A stretch of DNA of 64,000 bases from Enterobacteriaceae endosymbiont of Plateumaris braccata (GCF_012563325.1 NZ_CP046232.1:2321-66320), one strand, 5' to 3'. Counted from the stretch's first letter, positions 1-12,810 are shown. Translations and numbers: made by a program. The notes: generated by a model not told the origin, from the letters alone.

Positions 1-20
1 AAACGATTGTGGTGTTGTAA

Positions 21-24
<4 letters not shown>
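1..24 (+). other. Left arm of the pre-23S processing stem
   Basis: These bases pair with 2945-2968 across the whole 23S gene: the two arms are complementary over 24 positions with a single mismatch (G9 opposite C). In E. coli the equivalent stalk is cut by RNase III to release pre-23S rRNA. The last four bases of this arm are already mature 23S sequence. Confidence 0.8.
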
Positions 25-2944
<2,920 letters not shown>

Positions 2945-2950
<6 letters not shown>

Positions 2951-2968
2951 ACAACACCAGAATCGTTT
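2945..2968 (+). other. Right arm of the pre-23S processing stem
   Basis: Partner of bases 1-24. The arm begins in the last six bases of mature 23S and continues 18 bases into the spacer. Conservation of 23 of 24 pairs in spacer DNA that is otherwise almost pure A+T argues that RNase III maturation of pre-23S is still under selection. Confidence 0.8.
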
Positions 2969-3002
2969 TAAATATTATAATTATTTATTATTAATAATTT
3001 TA

Positions 3003-3122
3003 ATCCTGGTATCAATAACGCAATGGTACCACCTGAATCCATTCCGAACTCAGAAGTGAAACATTGTAGTGCCGATGGTAGTATGAGATTTACTCATGTG
3101 AGAGTAGGAAAATACCAGGATT
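3003..3122 (+). rRNA. rrf: 5S ribosomal RNA
   Basis: About 120 nt, with the conserved 5S core CCGAACTCAGAAGTGAAA near 3042-3060 and GCCGATGGTAGT near 3071-3082. The terminal helix closes between roughly 3001-3012 (TAATCCTGGTAT) and 3112-3123 (ATACCAGGATTA). The ends are set from this helix and by comparison with E. coli 5S, so they may be off by a base or two. It lies 52 bp behind 23S and 25 bp ahead of murB, as in the E. coli rrnB region. No G+C hairpin terminator follows, so some transcripts could read into murB. Confidence 0.95.
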
Positions 3123-3147
3123 AATTAATATTTTATAAAGTAAATTC

Positions 3148-4191
3148 ATGAATATTTATAAAAATTCTTTAAAAAATTTTAATACTTTTGGTATAGATGT
3201 TACTGCTTTTAAAATTATAAAAATAACAAATATTAATAAATTATATTATATTTGTAAAAAATATTATTACAAATCTTTACCATATATTATTTTAGGTGGT
3301 GGAAGTAATGTTTTATTTTTAAATCATTTTAAAGGTATTGTAATAATAAATAGATTAAAAGGTATTAATATTAATGAATCTAAAAATTGTTGGAATTTAC
3401 ATGTATATTCTGGAGAATATTGGCATCAATTCGTAAAATATACTATAAAAAAAGGTATTTTTGGACTAGAAAATTTAGCATTAATTCCTGGTTGTGTTGG
3501 TTCTGCTCTTATACAAAATATTGGTGCTTATGGTGTAAGTTTAAAAAATTTTTGTAAATATGTAGATATAATGAATCTTTCAAATAAAAAAATAACACGT
3601 TTATCAAGTAAAGAATGTAATTTACAATATAGAAATAGTATTTTCAAAAATTTTTATATGCATAATTATATTATTATTGCTTTAGGTATGACTATTTCCA
3701 AAAAATGGAAACCAAATATAAGTTATAAAGATTTAAATCACTTAAATTTAAATACAGTTACTCCTCATGAAATTTTCAATTATATATGTAAAATAAGAAA
3801 AAAAAAGATTCCAAACCCTAAAATATATGGTAATGCAGGAAGTTTTTTTAAAAATCCTTTAGTTTCTCTTAAATTAGGAGTTAAATTATTAAAAACATTT
3901 CCTAATATACCTTATGTTATAAAAAATAATATATTTAAATTTTCAGCAGCATGGTTAATTGATCAATGTGATTTAAAAGGATACATTAAGGGTGGAGCTA
4001 TGATATATTTTAAACATTCATTAATAATTATTAATAAATATAAAGCTACAAGTAAAGATATATTATATATAGCAATAAAAATATATAATAGTGTAGGAAA
4101 TAAATTTGGCATTTGGTTAGAACCTGAAGTAAGATTAATAGGATCAATAGGTGAAATAAATCCATCAAATATTTTTACTCATAATTATTAA
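3148..4191 (+). CDS. murB: UDP-N-acetylenolpyruvoylglucosamine reductase MurB
   Basis: Cytoplasmic FAD enzyme that reduces UDP-GlcNAc-enolpyruvate to UDP-MurNAc with NADPH, the second committed step of peptidoglycan synthesis. The 347 residues match the E. coli length (342). Visible motifs are GGGSNVLF (about 50-57, FAD binding), YRNSIFK (161-167), GNAGSFFKNP (228-237, containing the proton-donor Ser232) and LEPEVR (324-329, the active-site glutamate region). The ATG gives MNIYKNSLKNFNTFGID, slightly longer than E. coli at the N terminus. Location right after 5S matches E. coli, but the next E. coli gene, birA, is absent. Together with alr and dapA/dapD it suggests the symbiont still makes a wall. 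Confidence 0.96.
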   Translation: MNIYKNSLKNFNTFGIDVTAFKIIKITNINKLYYICKKYYYKSLPYIILGGGSNVLFLNHFKGIVIINRLKGININESKNCWNLHVYSGEYWHQFVKYTIKKGIFGLENLALIPGCVGSALIQNIGAYGVSLKNFCKYVDIMNLSNKKITRLSSKECNLQYRNSIFKNFYMHNYIIIALGMTISKKWKPNISYKDLNHLNLNTVTPHEIFNYICKIRKKKIPNPKIYGNAGSFFKNPLVSLKLGVKLLKTFPNIPYVIKNNIFKFSAAWLIDQCDLKGYIKGGAMIYFKHSLIIINKYKATSKDILYIAIKIYNSVGNKFGIWLEPEVRLIGSIGEINPSNIFTHNY

Positions 4192-4257
4192 AAAAATTAA
4201 ATATTTTAATTATAAATAATAAATTTATATAAATAAATTATAAATTTAATATTAAGA

Positions 4258-4701
4258 TCATAATCTTTTAATTATAAAATCTAAAGCTAAAAAATATCCA
4301 TCTATTCCTAAACCAGATATTATTCCTTTAGAAATATCAGAAAAATAAGATTTTTTTCTAAAAGATTCTCTAGCAAAAATATTAGTTATATGTATTTCTA
4401 TAAAAGGAATATTTATTGCTAATAAAGTATCACGTAATGCAATGCTTGTATGTGTAAATGCTGCTGGATTTAAAATAATATAATTAATTTTTTTAGTAAA
4501 ATTTATTAAATAATCTATTAACAAATGTTCAGAATTAGATTGAAAATGATTTAATTCACAATTATTATTATTAGCTTTTTTTATTAAATTATCAATAATT
4601 TGATTTAAAGATAAATATCCATATTTTTTAGGTTCTCTTTTACCTAAAAGATTTAAATTTGGTCCATTTAATATTAAAATATGTTTTTTATATTTTATCA
4701 T
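4258..4701 (-). CDS. aroQ: 3-dehydroquinate dehydratase, type II (AroQ)
   Basis: Shikimate-pathway enzyme that converts 3-dehydroquinate to 3-dehydroshikimate on the way to chorismate. At 147 residues it has the size of the dodecameric type II family, unrelated to the type I AroD of E. coli. All hallmark blocks are present: [17 protein letters not shown] (12-28, catalytic Tyr27), [14 protein letters not shown] (78-91) and [14 protein letters not shown] (102-115, catalytic His104). AroQ is found in several enterobacterial lineages such as Yersinia and Erwinia and, as I recall, in Buchnera; in those genomes it lies near accB and the mre cluster, consistent with mreB next door. It is divergent from mreB across 146 bp. 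Confidence 0.95.
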   Translation of the reverse strand: MIKYKKHILILNGPNLNLLGKREPKKYGYLSLNQIIDNLIKKANNNNCELNHFQSNSEHLLIDYLINFTKKINYIILNPAAFTHTSIALRDTLLAINIPFIEIHITNIFARESFRKKSYFSDISKGIISGLGIDGYFLALDFIIKRL

Positions 4702-4811
4702 TTTTTAGCTCATAAAATTTATACGAATAATTTATTATATATCTTTATAAAAGATGTCTATATTTATTCTTAAAATAAATGTATATTAACTTAATAATTA
4801 ATTTTTTATAA

Positions 4812-5897
<1,086 letters not shown>

Positions 5898-5923
5898 ATT
5901 TTATTTATATCAAAAAAAAAATT

Positions 5924-6757
5924 ATGAAAATTCTATTTAATAAAAAAATATCATTAAAATTAAAATTAATTAGTGCTATGCTATTTTTATTTTTTATATT
6001 AATAATAAATTATTTTTTTAATTTAAAGTCTCATTTTAATACATTTATAAATCCTGTATATATATTTTTAAATAAATCTTATTTTATATTTAATAATATG
6101 ATTGAAAATCAAAATATTAATAATAATTTAAAAAAACAAAATAAATATTTATTTAATCAACTTTTAAAAAATAAATATGAAATTTTACAATTAAAACAAT
6201 TAAAATATGACAATACAGAGTTAAGAAAATTATTAATTTTACCAATTATAAATAAAAATAATATACAAAAAATATTTGCAGAAAAATTACCAATTTATTT
6301 TAATTTTGATACTGATGAAATATTAATTAATAAAGGTAGTATAAATAACGTTCATTTAGGACAATTAGTAATTAATGATCGTGGACTTGTTGGTCAAGTT
6401 ATTTCTACAAATGAGTCAACAAGTCGTGTTCGTTTAATATGTAGTACACAAAGTTTTATATCAGTACAATCAACTAATACCCATATTAAATTTGCTATTA
6501 AAGGAAATGGTTGCAAATATAGTTTAATGTCAGAAATTTTACCAAAAAACATAAATATAAATAAAGGAGATATTTTAGTAATATCTGCATTATATGATAA
6601 TTTATTACAAGGATATCCTGTTGCTATAGTGACAACATCATCAAATAAAAATTTTAAAAATATAAGATTAAATTATGTAAATGTTAGTCCTTTATTTACA
6701 ATATCAGAATTAAAATATTTATTACTTATATCTTCTCAAAAAAATAATCAAAATTAA
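5924..6757 (+). CDS. mreC: Cell-shape protein MreC, C-terminally short
   Basis: Bitopic inner-membrane protein that links MreB to the periplasmic elongation enzymes. One transmembrane helix lies at about 12-33, followed by a Lys/Asn/Gln-rich coiled coil (about 55-95) and the beta-barrel MreC domain (about 105-270; note GQLVINDRGLVGQVI and SRVRLICSTQSF). At 277 residues it lacks most of the variable tail that brings the E. coli protein to about 367, but the folded part looks complete. mreD does not follow; the next 235 bp are non-coding and then a broken tldD begins. Whether MreBC works without MreD here, or mreD lies elsewhere, cannot be told from this window. Confidence 0.93.
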   Translation: MKILFNKKISLKLKLISAMLFLFFILIINYFFNLKSHFNTFINPVYIFLNKSYFIFNNMIENQNINNNLKKQNKYLFNQLLKNKYEILQLKQLKYDNTELRKLLILPIINKNNIQKIFAEKLPIYFNFDTDEILINKGSINNVHLGQLVINDRGLVGQVISTNESTSRVRLICSTQSFISVQSTNTHIKFAIKGNGCKYSLMSEILPKNININKGDILVISALYDNLLQGYPVAIVTTSSNKNFKNIRLNYVNVSPLFTISELKYLLLISSQKNNQN

Positions 6758-6992
6758 TTTTTACATTATTTAATTTTTATAAAATTATTCTTTAATAATT
6801 TATTATATTAAAATTTTATTTTAAAATCATATTTATAAAATTTTTAAAAAACATGAATTTTATTATTATAATCTTTATTTTTACAAATCATAATATATAA
6901 ATATATTATATTGATAAAAATCAAATTTTAATTTATTATAAAATTGTATTTATTTAAATTAATATTTAATTTATTTAAAATAAAAACATAAT

Positions 6993-8468
6993 ATGAATAT
7001 ACATAATACTATAGTTAATGAATTTTTAATAAAAAATAATATTTCTTATAATTATTTATATGATATAATAAATAAAATTTCTTTAAATAATGTTTATTTT
7101 GCTGATTTGTATTTACAATCTATTTCAAATGAATCTTGGTTTTTAGATAATAGTATTATTAAAGAATGTTTTTATAAAGAAAAACAAGGTATAGGAATTA
7201 GAGTAATCAAAAATAACATTATTTATTTTTCTTGTACTAATGACATAACATTAGAATCTATTAATAAATGTATAAATAATCTTTTTAATAAGAAATATAA
7301 TTCTCAAATAAATTTAGCTAATCCGAAAAATATTTTTAATTTTTTAAAAAATGATCAGAATTATTATTCTATAATTAATCCTATTAATAATAATTTTAAT
7401 GAAAAAAAATATTTTTTTTAAATTATATAGATACAACGGCTCGTACATTAGACAAAAGAGTTCAAAATGTTCAGATAAAAATGAATAATTTGTATGAATT
7501 GATATTAGTAATAAATAATAAAAATAAAATATCAATAGATATTAGACCGTTAGTAAATATTAGTATTCGTATAATAGTTGAAAATGATAATAAAAGAGAA
7601 GTGGGTTATCAAATAATAGGTGGTAGAATAGATTATAATTCTATTATATCTATTGATGATAACAATCAAAAAACATATATTGACAATATCATACATGAAA
7701 CTGTAATAACAGCAGTAAATAATTTAAATGCAATTGAAGCGCCATCTGGATTAATTCCAGTTATATTAGGAAATGGTTCTCCTGGAATATTATTACATGA
7801 AGCTATAGGTCATGGATTAGAGGGAGATTATAATTATTACAAAACTTCTGTTTTTAATAATAAAATAAAAAAAAAATTGCTTCAAATATATGTACTATAG
7901 TAGATAATGGAACATTAAAAAATATGAATGGTTCACTTAATGTTGATGATGAAGGAACACCTACCCGATACAATATATTAGTTGAAAATGGTATATTAAA
8001 AAAATATATATATGATAATTATTATTCTTTTCTTGTTGGAAAAATAAAATCAACAGGTAATGCAAGAAGATCTTCTTATGCTTTTTTACCTATTCCTAGA
8101 ATGACAAATACATATTTATTAAATGGTAAAACAAAAACTACTGATATAATTAATAGTGTTGAATATGGATTATATGTTTCTTCAGTGAATGGAGGTGAAG
8201 TAGATATAACTTCTGGAAATTTTGTTTTTTCAACTACTGAAGCTTTTTTAATTAAGAAAGGTAAAATTACAAAACCTGTAAAAATACAACATTAATAGGA
8301 TCTTCGGAAAATATCATGAAAGAAATATCTATGATTGGAGATGATTTAAGTTTTAATAATGGAATAGGAATATTTATAAAAAACGGTCAATCTATACCAG
8401 TAAGTGTAGGTCAACCAACTTTAAAAATAAATAAAATGACTGTTGGAGGAACTAAAAAAATTTCATAA
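6993..8468 (+). pseudogene. tldD: Broken tldD (metalloprotease TldD), three frameshifts
   Basis: Conceptually a near full-length TldD (E. coli 481 aa), the catalytic half of the TldD/TldE protease. It is split into four frames: 6993-7421 (N-terminal domain), about 7421-7876 (includes the metal site HEAIGHGLEGD, about 7798-7830), about 7877-8284 and about 8285-8468 (ends [16 protein letters not shown], as in E. coli). The breaks fall at A8 (7402-7409), A10 (7867-7876) and A5 (8280-8284). In each case adding one A restores the family sequence, for example EKKIFFLNYIDTTAR at the first break. No other lesion is seen, so decay is recent, or the breaks are slippage-rescued or sequencing errors. The last codons overlap tusE by 6 bp, tail to tail. 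Confidence 0.88.
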
Positions 8469-8756
8469 ACATATATTAGTTTTAGGTAACCCGGCTATTT
8501 TTGCTGCTTGTTGTATTGATCCTTTAGGAAATAATTTAAAAATATAAGTACTATCAACTTTTGAAATACCATATTTTTTATTTAAAGTAATAATTAACAT
8601 GCGTACATTAGGTACAGCATTAAATTTTTTATATAAAATACGTAATAAATATATTATTTCCCAATGTTTTGATGTTAATATAATACCTTCTTCAAATGCA
8701 ATCTTTTCTGCTAACGTTTCATTCCAAAGGAAATATTTTTGTTGTTTTTTATACAT
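8463..8756 (-). CDS. tusE: Sulfurtransferase TusE (DsrC family)
   Basis: Last carrier of the TusA-TusBCD-TusE sulfur relay, which hands persulfide to MnmA for 2-thiouridine at wobble position 34 of Lys, Glu and Gln tRNAs. The 97 residues align with E. coli TusE (109) from the WSEPLA block onward. [18 protein letters not shown] (about 74-91) is nearly identical, and the penultimate Cys96 that carries the persulfide is kept. About a dozen N-terminal residues are missing; an in-frame TAA lies two codons upstream of the ATG, so no longer start is possible. Stop is TGA. tusA is also present in the window at 28988-29245. Confidence 0.93.
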   Translation of the reverse strand: MYKKQQKYFLWNETLAEKIAFEEGIILTSKHWEIIYLLRILYKKFNAVPNVRMLIITLNKKYGISKVDSTYIFKLFPKGSIQQAAKIAGLPKTNICL

Positions 8757-8811
8757 AATTTAAATATTTTTACTTATAATATATTGTTTATAGTATATAA
8801 TTATTTATTTA

Positions 8812-8896
8812 CGGAGGAAGAGAGATTCGAACTCTCGAATAGTTTCCTATTGCCGGTTTTCAAGACCGGTGCCTTTAACCACTCGGCCACTCCTCC
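8812..8896 (-). tRNA. serT: tRNA-Ser (UGA)
   Basis: Class II tRNA of 85 nt with anticodon TGA in GGTCTTGAAAACC, a long variable arm and the T-loop TTCGAAT. It is nearly identical to E. coli tRNA-Ser(UGA) in the D and anticodon arms. The acceptor stem GGAGGAG/TTCCTCC contains one G-U pair and the discriminator is G. The 3' CCA is not encoded. Confidence 0.96.
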
Positions 8897-8995
8897 CATT
8901 TATACTATTTTAAGAAAAAAATAATATTGACTAATTATACATTTTTTTAAAATCAAAAGTAAAGTTTTTTAAAAAAATAAATCAGTGTAAATATA

Positions 8996-9856
8996 ATGAA
9001 AAAAAATCAAACAATACTAGGAAATTTATATATAGTACCAACTCCAATAGGTAATTATAATGATATAAATTATCGATCATTAATAATTTTAAAAAAAGTA
9101 AATTTAATTTTATCTGAAGATAAAAGAAAAACAGGAATTTTGTTAAAATATTTTAACATTAAAAATAAATTATACTCATATCATGAATATAATGAAAAAA
9201 AAAAATCTACAATTATTCTTGATAAAATTAAAAAAGGTTATAATATAGCATTAGTTTCGGACTCAGGAACACCATTAATTAATGATCCTGGTTATAGAAT
9301 AGTAAAATTGTGTCGTTTAGAAAATAATTCTATTAAAATTATACCTATACCTGGACCTTGTGCTGCTATTTTGGCATTATCTGCTTCTGGATTACCATCA
9401 AATAAATTTTGTTATGAAGGTTTTTTACCCAAAAAAAAAAATAAAAGATTAGTTAGATTAAATGAATTAAAATTAGAAAAAAGAACTTTAATTATTTATG
9501 AATCTAAACATAAACTATTAAATAGTTTATATGAAATTAAAAATATTTTTGGAGAAAATAGATATTTAGTTTTAGCAAGAGAAATAACAAAAAAATGGGA
9601 ATGTATTTATGGAGATACTGTTGAAAAAATTATTTTATGGATTAAAAAAGATAAAAATAGATTAAAAGGAGAAATAGTTTTAGTTATTGATGGATTACAT
9701 AATAATATTGATGAAAAAATATCTAAAGAATCTTTTACAACATTACTAATGTTAAAAAAATATTTACCTTTAAAAAAAGCTATTAATATTACGGCTAATA
9801 TTTATAAAATTAAAAGAAATATATTATATACTTATTTTTTAAAAAATAAATATTGA
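8996..9856 (+). CDS. rsmI: 16S rRNA 2'-O-ribose C1402 methyltransferase RsmI
   Basis: SAM-dependent enzyme that methylates the ribose of C1402 in the decoding centre of 16S rRNA. Length (286 aa) equals that of E. coli. The tetrapyrrole-methylase-type fold is seen in YIVPTPIGNYNDI (about 13-25), ALVSDSGTPLINDPGYRIV (about 84-102), IPGPCAAILALSASGLPS (about 118-135) and FCYEGFLPKKK. Two in-frame runs of eleven A (9195-9205 and 9431-9441) could cause polymerase slippage. Stop TGA (9854-9856) lies inside the -35 element proposed for rnpB. Confidence 0.97.
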   Translation: MKKNQTILGNLYIVPTPIGNYNDINYRSLIILKKVNLILSEDKRKTGILLKYFNIKNKLYSYHEYNEKKKSTIILDKIKKGYNIALVSDSGTPLINDPGYRIVKLCRLENNSIKIIPIPGPCAAILALSASGLPSNKFCYEGFLPKKKNKRLVRLNELKLEKRTLIIYESKHKLLNSLYEIKNIFGENRYLVLAREITKKWECIYGDTVEKIILWIKKDKNRLKGEIVLVIDGLHNNIDEKISKESFTTLLMLKKYLPLKKAINITANIYKIKRNILYTYFLKNKY

Positions 9857-9880
9857 TTATTTTTTTATAAAAGATATAAT
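9853..9880 (+). promoter_or_regulatory. Sigma-70 promoter of rnpB
   Basis: TTGATT at 9853-9858, 16 bp spacer, perfect TATAAT at 9875-9880; five bases later comes the expected first base of RNase P RNA (G9886). The -35 hexamer overlaps the TGA stop codon of rsmI. The position relative to the mature 5' end makes this the best-supported promoter in the window, though it is inferred from sequence only. Confidence 0.72.
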
Positions 9881-9885
9881 ATTTT

Positions 9886-10240
9886 GAAGTTGATTGAGCA
9901 GTCGCTTTTATTTATATGTTATGTAAAAGAGGAAAGTCCGGACTCCATAGGATTATGGTGCCAGGTAATACCTGGGAAGTGTAAACTTACGAAAAGTGCA
10001 ACAGAAAAAATACCGCCATAATAAAAAATTATGGTAAGGGTGAAAAGGTATGGTAAAAGCATACCGATATATTAGTAATAATATATGACAATGTAAACTC
10101 CACCAGGAGCAAGGCTAAATAAGGTTTGTATTAATCCGTACTGTTATAAAACCTAGGTGAGCTGCTTAAAAATAATAAGTGATTATTATAATAGATAAAT
10201 GACTGTTCAAGACAGAATCCGGCTTATAGATCAACTTTAT
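9886..10240 (+). ncRNA. rnpB: RNase P RNA (M1 RNA, type A)
   Basis: Catalytic RNA subunit that trims tRNA 5' leaders. About 355 nt against 377 in E. coli. Conserved blocks are in order: GAGGAAAGTCCGG (9929-9941), CTCCATAGG, GTGCCAGGTAA, AGTGCAACAGA, GGTAAGGGTGAAA, GTAAACTCCACC, GGAGCAAGGC, GTGAGCTGCTT and ACAGAATCCGGCTTAT. Helix P1 closes between AAGTTGAT (9887-9894) and ATCAACTT (10230-10237), which places the 3' end near 10238-10243. That end lies inside folD, on the opposite strand, so the last bases are antisense to the final folD codons. The gene is intact and must serve all tRNAs, including the six here. Confidence 0.95.
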
Positions 10241-11111
10241 TAAGTATGTTAAAATTTTTATTTTTTAAAAATTTTTCATAAGCTTGTAAGGTATTTTGCA
10301 TTAATATAGCTACAGTCATTGGACCTACTCCTCCTGGAACTGGAGTAATATAAGAAGCTCTCTTTATTGCTGAATTAAAATGTATATCACCTATAATTTT
10401 ATTATTTACTCTATTAATTCCTACATCTATTACAATAGCACCTAATTTAATCCACTTACCAGGTATAAAGTTAGGTTTACCTATAGCAACTATTAATAAA
10501 TCCGCATTTTTTATATAATATTTTAAATTTATAGTAAGACGATGAGTAATAGTAATTGTACAACCTGATAATAATAATTCCATACTCATAGGGCGACCTA
10601 CTATATTAGATGCACCTACAATAACAGCATTTAAACCAGAAATTTTAATTTGATAATATTTTAATAATTTTATTATACCTAGAGAAGTACATGGGCGTAA
10701 TAAAGGTATACGTTGACATAATCTACCTATATTATATGGATGAAATCCATCTACATCTTTACTAGGAGAAATTCTCTCTAATATTTTACTTAAATTTAAA
10801 TTTCTAGGTAATGGTAATTGAATTAATATTCCATCTATATTATTATTATTATTTAATGAATCAATAATTTTTATTATAGTATATTCGTCTATATTTTCAG
10901 GTAAATTATAATCATGAGAAATAAAACCTAAATTTTTACATACTTTACGTTTGTTTTTTATATAAATTTTAGATGCTATATTATTACCGATTAAAACCAC
11001 TCCTAATCCTGGCGGTCTATATTCTTGAAATAATTTATTATTCATTTTGTTTATTATTTTAGTATATATTTTTTTAGCAACTATTTTACCATTAATAATT
11101 TTAGCTTGCAT
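10224..11111 (-). CDS. folD: Bifunctional methylene-THF dehydrogenase/cyclohydrolase FolD
   Basis: Cytoplasmic enzyme that interconverts 5,10-methylene-, methenyl- and 10-formyl-tetrahydrofolate, supplying formyl groups for purines and initiator tRNA. The 295 residues (E. coli 288) carry the catalytic YIKNKRK block (about 50-56), [10 protein letters not shown] (about 97-106), [12 protein letters not shown] (about 164-175, cofactor loop) and [15 protein letters not shown] (near 260). It works downstream of GlyA, also in this window. The last codons (K-V-D-L-stop) overlap the 3' strand of RNase P RNA helix P1. A tRNA-Arg(UCU) gene lies head-to-head upstream, as near folD/argU in E. coli. Confidence 0.97.
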   Translation of the reverse strand: MQAKIINGKIVAKKIYTKIINKMNNKLFQEYRPPGLGVVLIGNNIASKIYIKNKRKVCKNLGFISHDYNLPENIDEYTIIKIIDSLNNNNNIDGILIQLPLPRNLNLSKILERISPSKDVDGFHPYNIGRLCQRIPLLRPCTSLGIIKLLKYYQIKISGLNAVIVGASNIVGRPMSMELLLSGCTITITHRLTINLKYYIKNADLLIVAIGKPNFIPGKWIKLGAIVIDVGINRVNNKIIGDIHFNSAIKRASYITPVPGGVGPMTVAILMQNTLQAYEKFLKNKNFNILNKVDL

Positions 11112-11198
11112 TTTACAGAAAACTCATTTAAAAATTTTTTTATTATATTTTTTAAATTTATTTTAAAAAATATAATATTATGTTAATATTAAATTTTC

Positions 11199-11272
11199 GC
11201 GCTCTTAGCTCAGTAGGATAGAGCAGTAGCCTTCTAAGCTATTGGTCACAGGTTCGAATCCTGTAGAGCGCA
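11199..11272 (+). tRNA. argU: tRNA-Arg (UCU)
   Basis: 74 nt; acceptor GCGCTCT/AGAGCGC fully paired, anticodon TCT in CCTTCTAAG, T-loop TTCGAAT, discriminator A, no encoded CCA. It decodes AGA/AGG, the dominant arginine codons expected in such an AT-rich genome. Adjacent to folD as in E. coli. Confidence 0.96.
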
Positions 11273-11317
11273 TAAATTTTTATTTATTTAATTTTTTTGT
11301 ATGTATATAAAAAAATA

Positions 11318-12481
11318 TTAACGATGTTTATTAGCATGAAAAAATGCTTTATCTAAATCAGATATCAAATCATTTGAATCTTCAATACCTACTGATATTC
11401 GTAATAATGAATCAGAAATATTTGCTTGTAACATTTCTTCTTTTGTAATACATGCATGTGTCATAGTTGCTGAATGGGAAATTAAACTTTCTACCCCACC
11501 TAATGATTCTGCTAGAGTAAATAATTTTAATGAATTTAAAAATAAACTTAACATTTTTTTAGAACCATTAAAATCAAAACTTAATATAGCTCCAAATCCC
11601 TTTTGTTGAACTTTTGCTATATTATGTCCAATATTACTACTAAGTGATGGATGATATATTTTTTTTACTAATTTTTGAGTTTTTAAATATTTAATAATTG
11701 TTAAAGCATTTTTTTCTGCGATTTTTAACCTAGGATATAATGTTTTAATACCTCTAAGTAATAAATAACTATCAAAAATTGAACTAGTTACTCCTATATT
11801 ATTACTCCACCAAGATAATGTTTCTATAAATTTTATTTTTTTTGATATAATTGCACCAGCAATTATATCAGAATGTCCATTTAAATATTTTGTACATGAA
11901 TGAACTACTAGATCAGCTCCTAAATTTAATGGATTTTGAAAAACTGGACTAAGTAGTGTATTATCAATTACACTAATTGCACCTGAATTACGTATTTCAT
12001 TACAATAATCAGTAATATTAATTACATTTAATAGTGGATTACTAGGACTTTCTATAAACACCATTTTAGGTTTTTTTAATAATGCGGATAATAATGTATT
12101 TTTATCATACATAGTAATAAATTTAACTTTATATATTCTTTTATTTAAAAAGCTTTTAAATAGTCTATAACTTCCACCATAACAATCATTAGGACAAATC
12201 AATAAATCACCTGGATTTAATAATGATGTGATTATTAGATAAATTGCAGACATACCACTATTAGTAATAATTGATCCTGATCCATTTTCTAAAGACGAAA
12301 TAACATTCTGTAATATATCTCGTGTAGGATTACTTTTTCTAGAATAATCATGTTTTCTAGGATTATTAAAACCATCAAAATTATAAGTAGTAGATAAATA
12401 TATTGGAGGAATAACAGAACCATATTGTTTATCTGTATTTAAACCATTATGTATGGATACAGTTTTTTTATTATAATGCAT
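11318..12481 (-). CDS. metB: Cystathionine gamma-synthase MetB
   Basis: PLP enzyme that joins activated homoserine with cysteine to give cystathionine in methionine synthesis. The 387 residues match E. coli MetB (386). The PLP lysine is Lys198 in HSCTKYLNGHSD, as in E. coli; substrate and cofactor blocks YSRKSNPTRD (about 46-55) and SHSATMTHA (near 338) are intact. HSCTKYLNGHSDII is the MetB form rather than MetC. In E. coli metB pairs with metL; here it stands alone between two tRNA loci. metE (33716-36019) supplies the last methionine step. No MetJ-like operator is visible upstream. Confidence 0.95.
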   Translation of the reverse strand: MHYNKKTVSIHNGLNTDKQYGSVIPPIYLSTTYNFDGFNNPRKHDYSRKSNPTRDILQNVISSLENGSGSIITNSGMSAIYLIITSLLNPGDLLICPNDCYGGSYRLFKSFLNKRIYKVKFITMYDKNTLLSALLKKPKMVFIESPSNPLLNVINITDYCNEIRNSGAISVIDNTLLSPVFQNPLNLGADLVVHSCTKYLNGHSDIIAGAIISKKIKFIETLSWWSNNIGVTSSIFDSYLLLRGIKTLYPRLKIAEKNALTIIKYLKTQKLVKKIYHPSLSSNIGHNIAKVQQKGFGAILSFDFNGSKKMLSLFLNSLKLFTLAESLGGVESLISHSATMTHACITKEEMLQANISDSLLRISVGIEDSNDLISDLDKAFFHANKHR

Positions 12482-12656
12482 AATTTTTTTATAAATAACT
12501 ATAATTATTGTTTAATGATTAATAATTGTAATCTAACATAAATTTAAATATAAATAAATGTAACTTATTTATGTTTGAAGTTTAAATATTTAATAAATAT
12601 TTTTATTTATACAAAAAATTAACAAAATTAAAATAATTTATTATTTTATTAATTAT

Positions 12657-12729
12657 TGGGTCGTGCAGGATTTGAACCTGCGACCAATTGATTAAAAGTC
12701 AACTGCTCTACCAACTGAGCTAACGACCC
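12657..12729 (-). tRNA. lysT: tRNA-Lys (UUU)
   Basis: 73 nt, nearly identical to E. coli tRNA-Lys; anticodon TTT, T-loop TTCAAAT, discriminator A, CCA not encoded. It is expected to receive s2U34 through the Tus relay and MnmA. It lies 8 bp behind tRNA-Val in the same orientation, a reduced copy of the E. coli valU-valX-valY-lysV cluster next to gltX. Confidence 0.97.
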
Positions 12730-12737
12730 TTTTATTA

Positions 12738-12810
12738 TGGGTGATGACGGACTCGAACCGCCGACAACCTCCTTGTAAGGGAGGGACTCTACCAACTGAG
12801 CTAATCACCC
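12738..12810 (-). tRNA. valU: tRNA-Val (UAC)
   Basis: 73 nt; acceptor GGGTGAT/ATCACCC, anticodon TAC in CCCTTACAAGG, T-loop TTCGAGT, discriminator A, no encoded CCA. Divergent from gltX as in E. coli, where three Val(UAC) copies precede lysV; here one remains. Confidence 0.97.

Noticed and set aside
6853-6900. Short hydrophobic frame (15 codons) between mreC and tldD, considered as an mreD remnant
   Set aside because: Too short and low in complexity; Ile/Phe-rich peptides are expected by chance in this base composition.
8739-8924. Plus-strand frame of 61 codons across the tRNA-Ser region
   Set aside because: It runs through the complement of tRNA-Ser(UGA); the tRNA explains the sequence.
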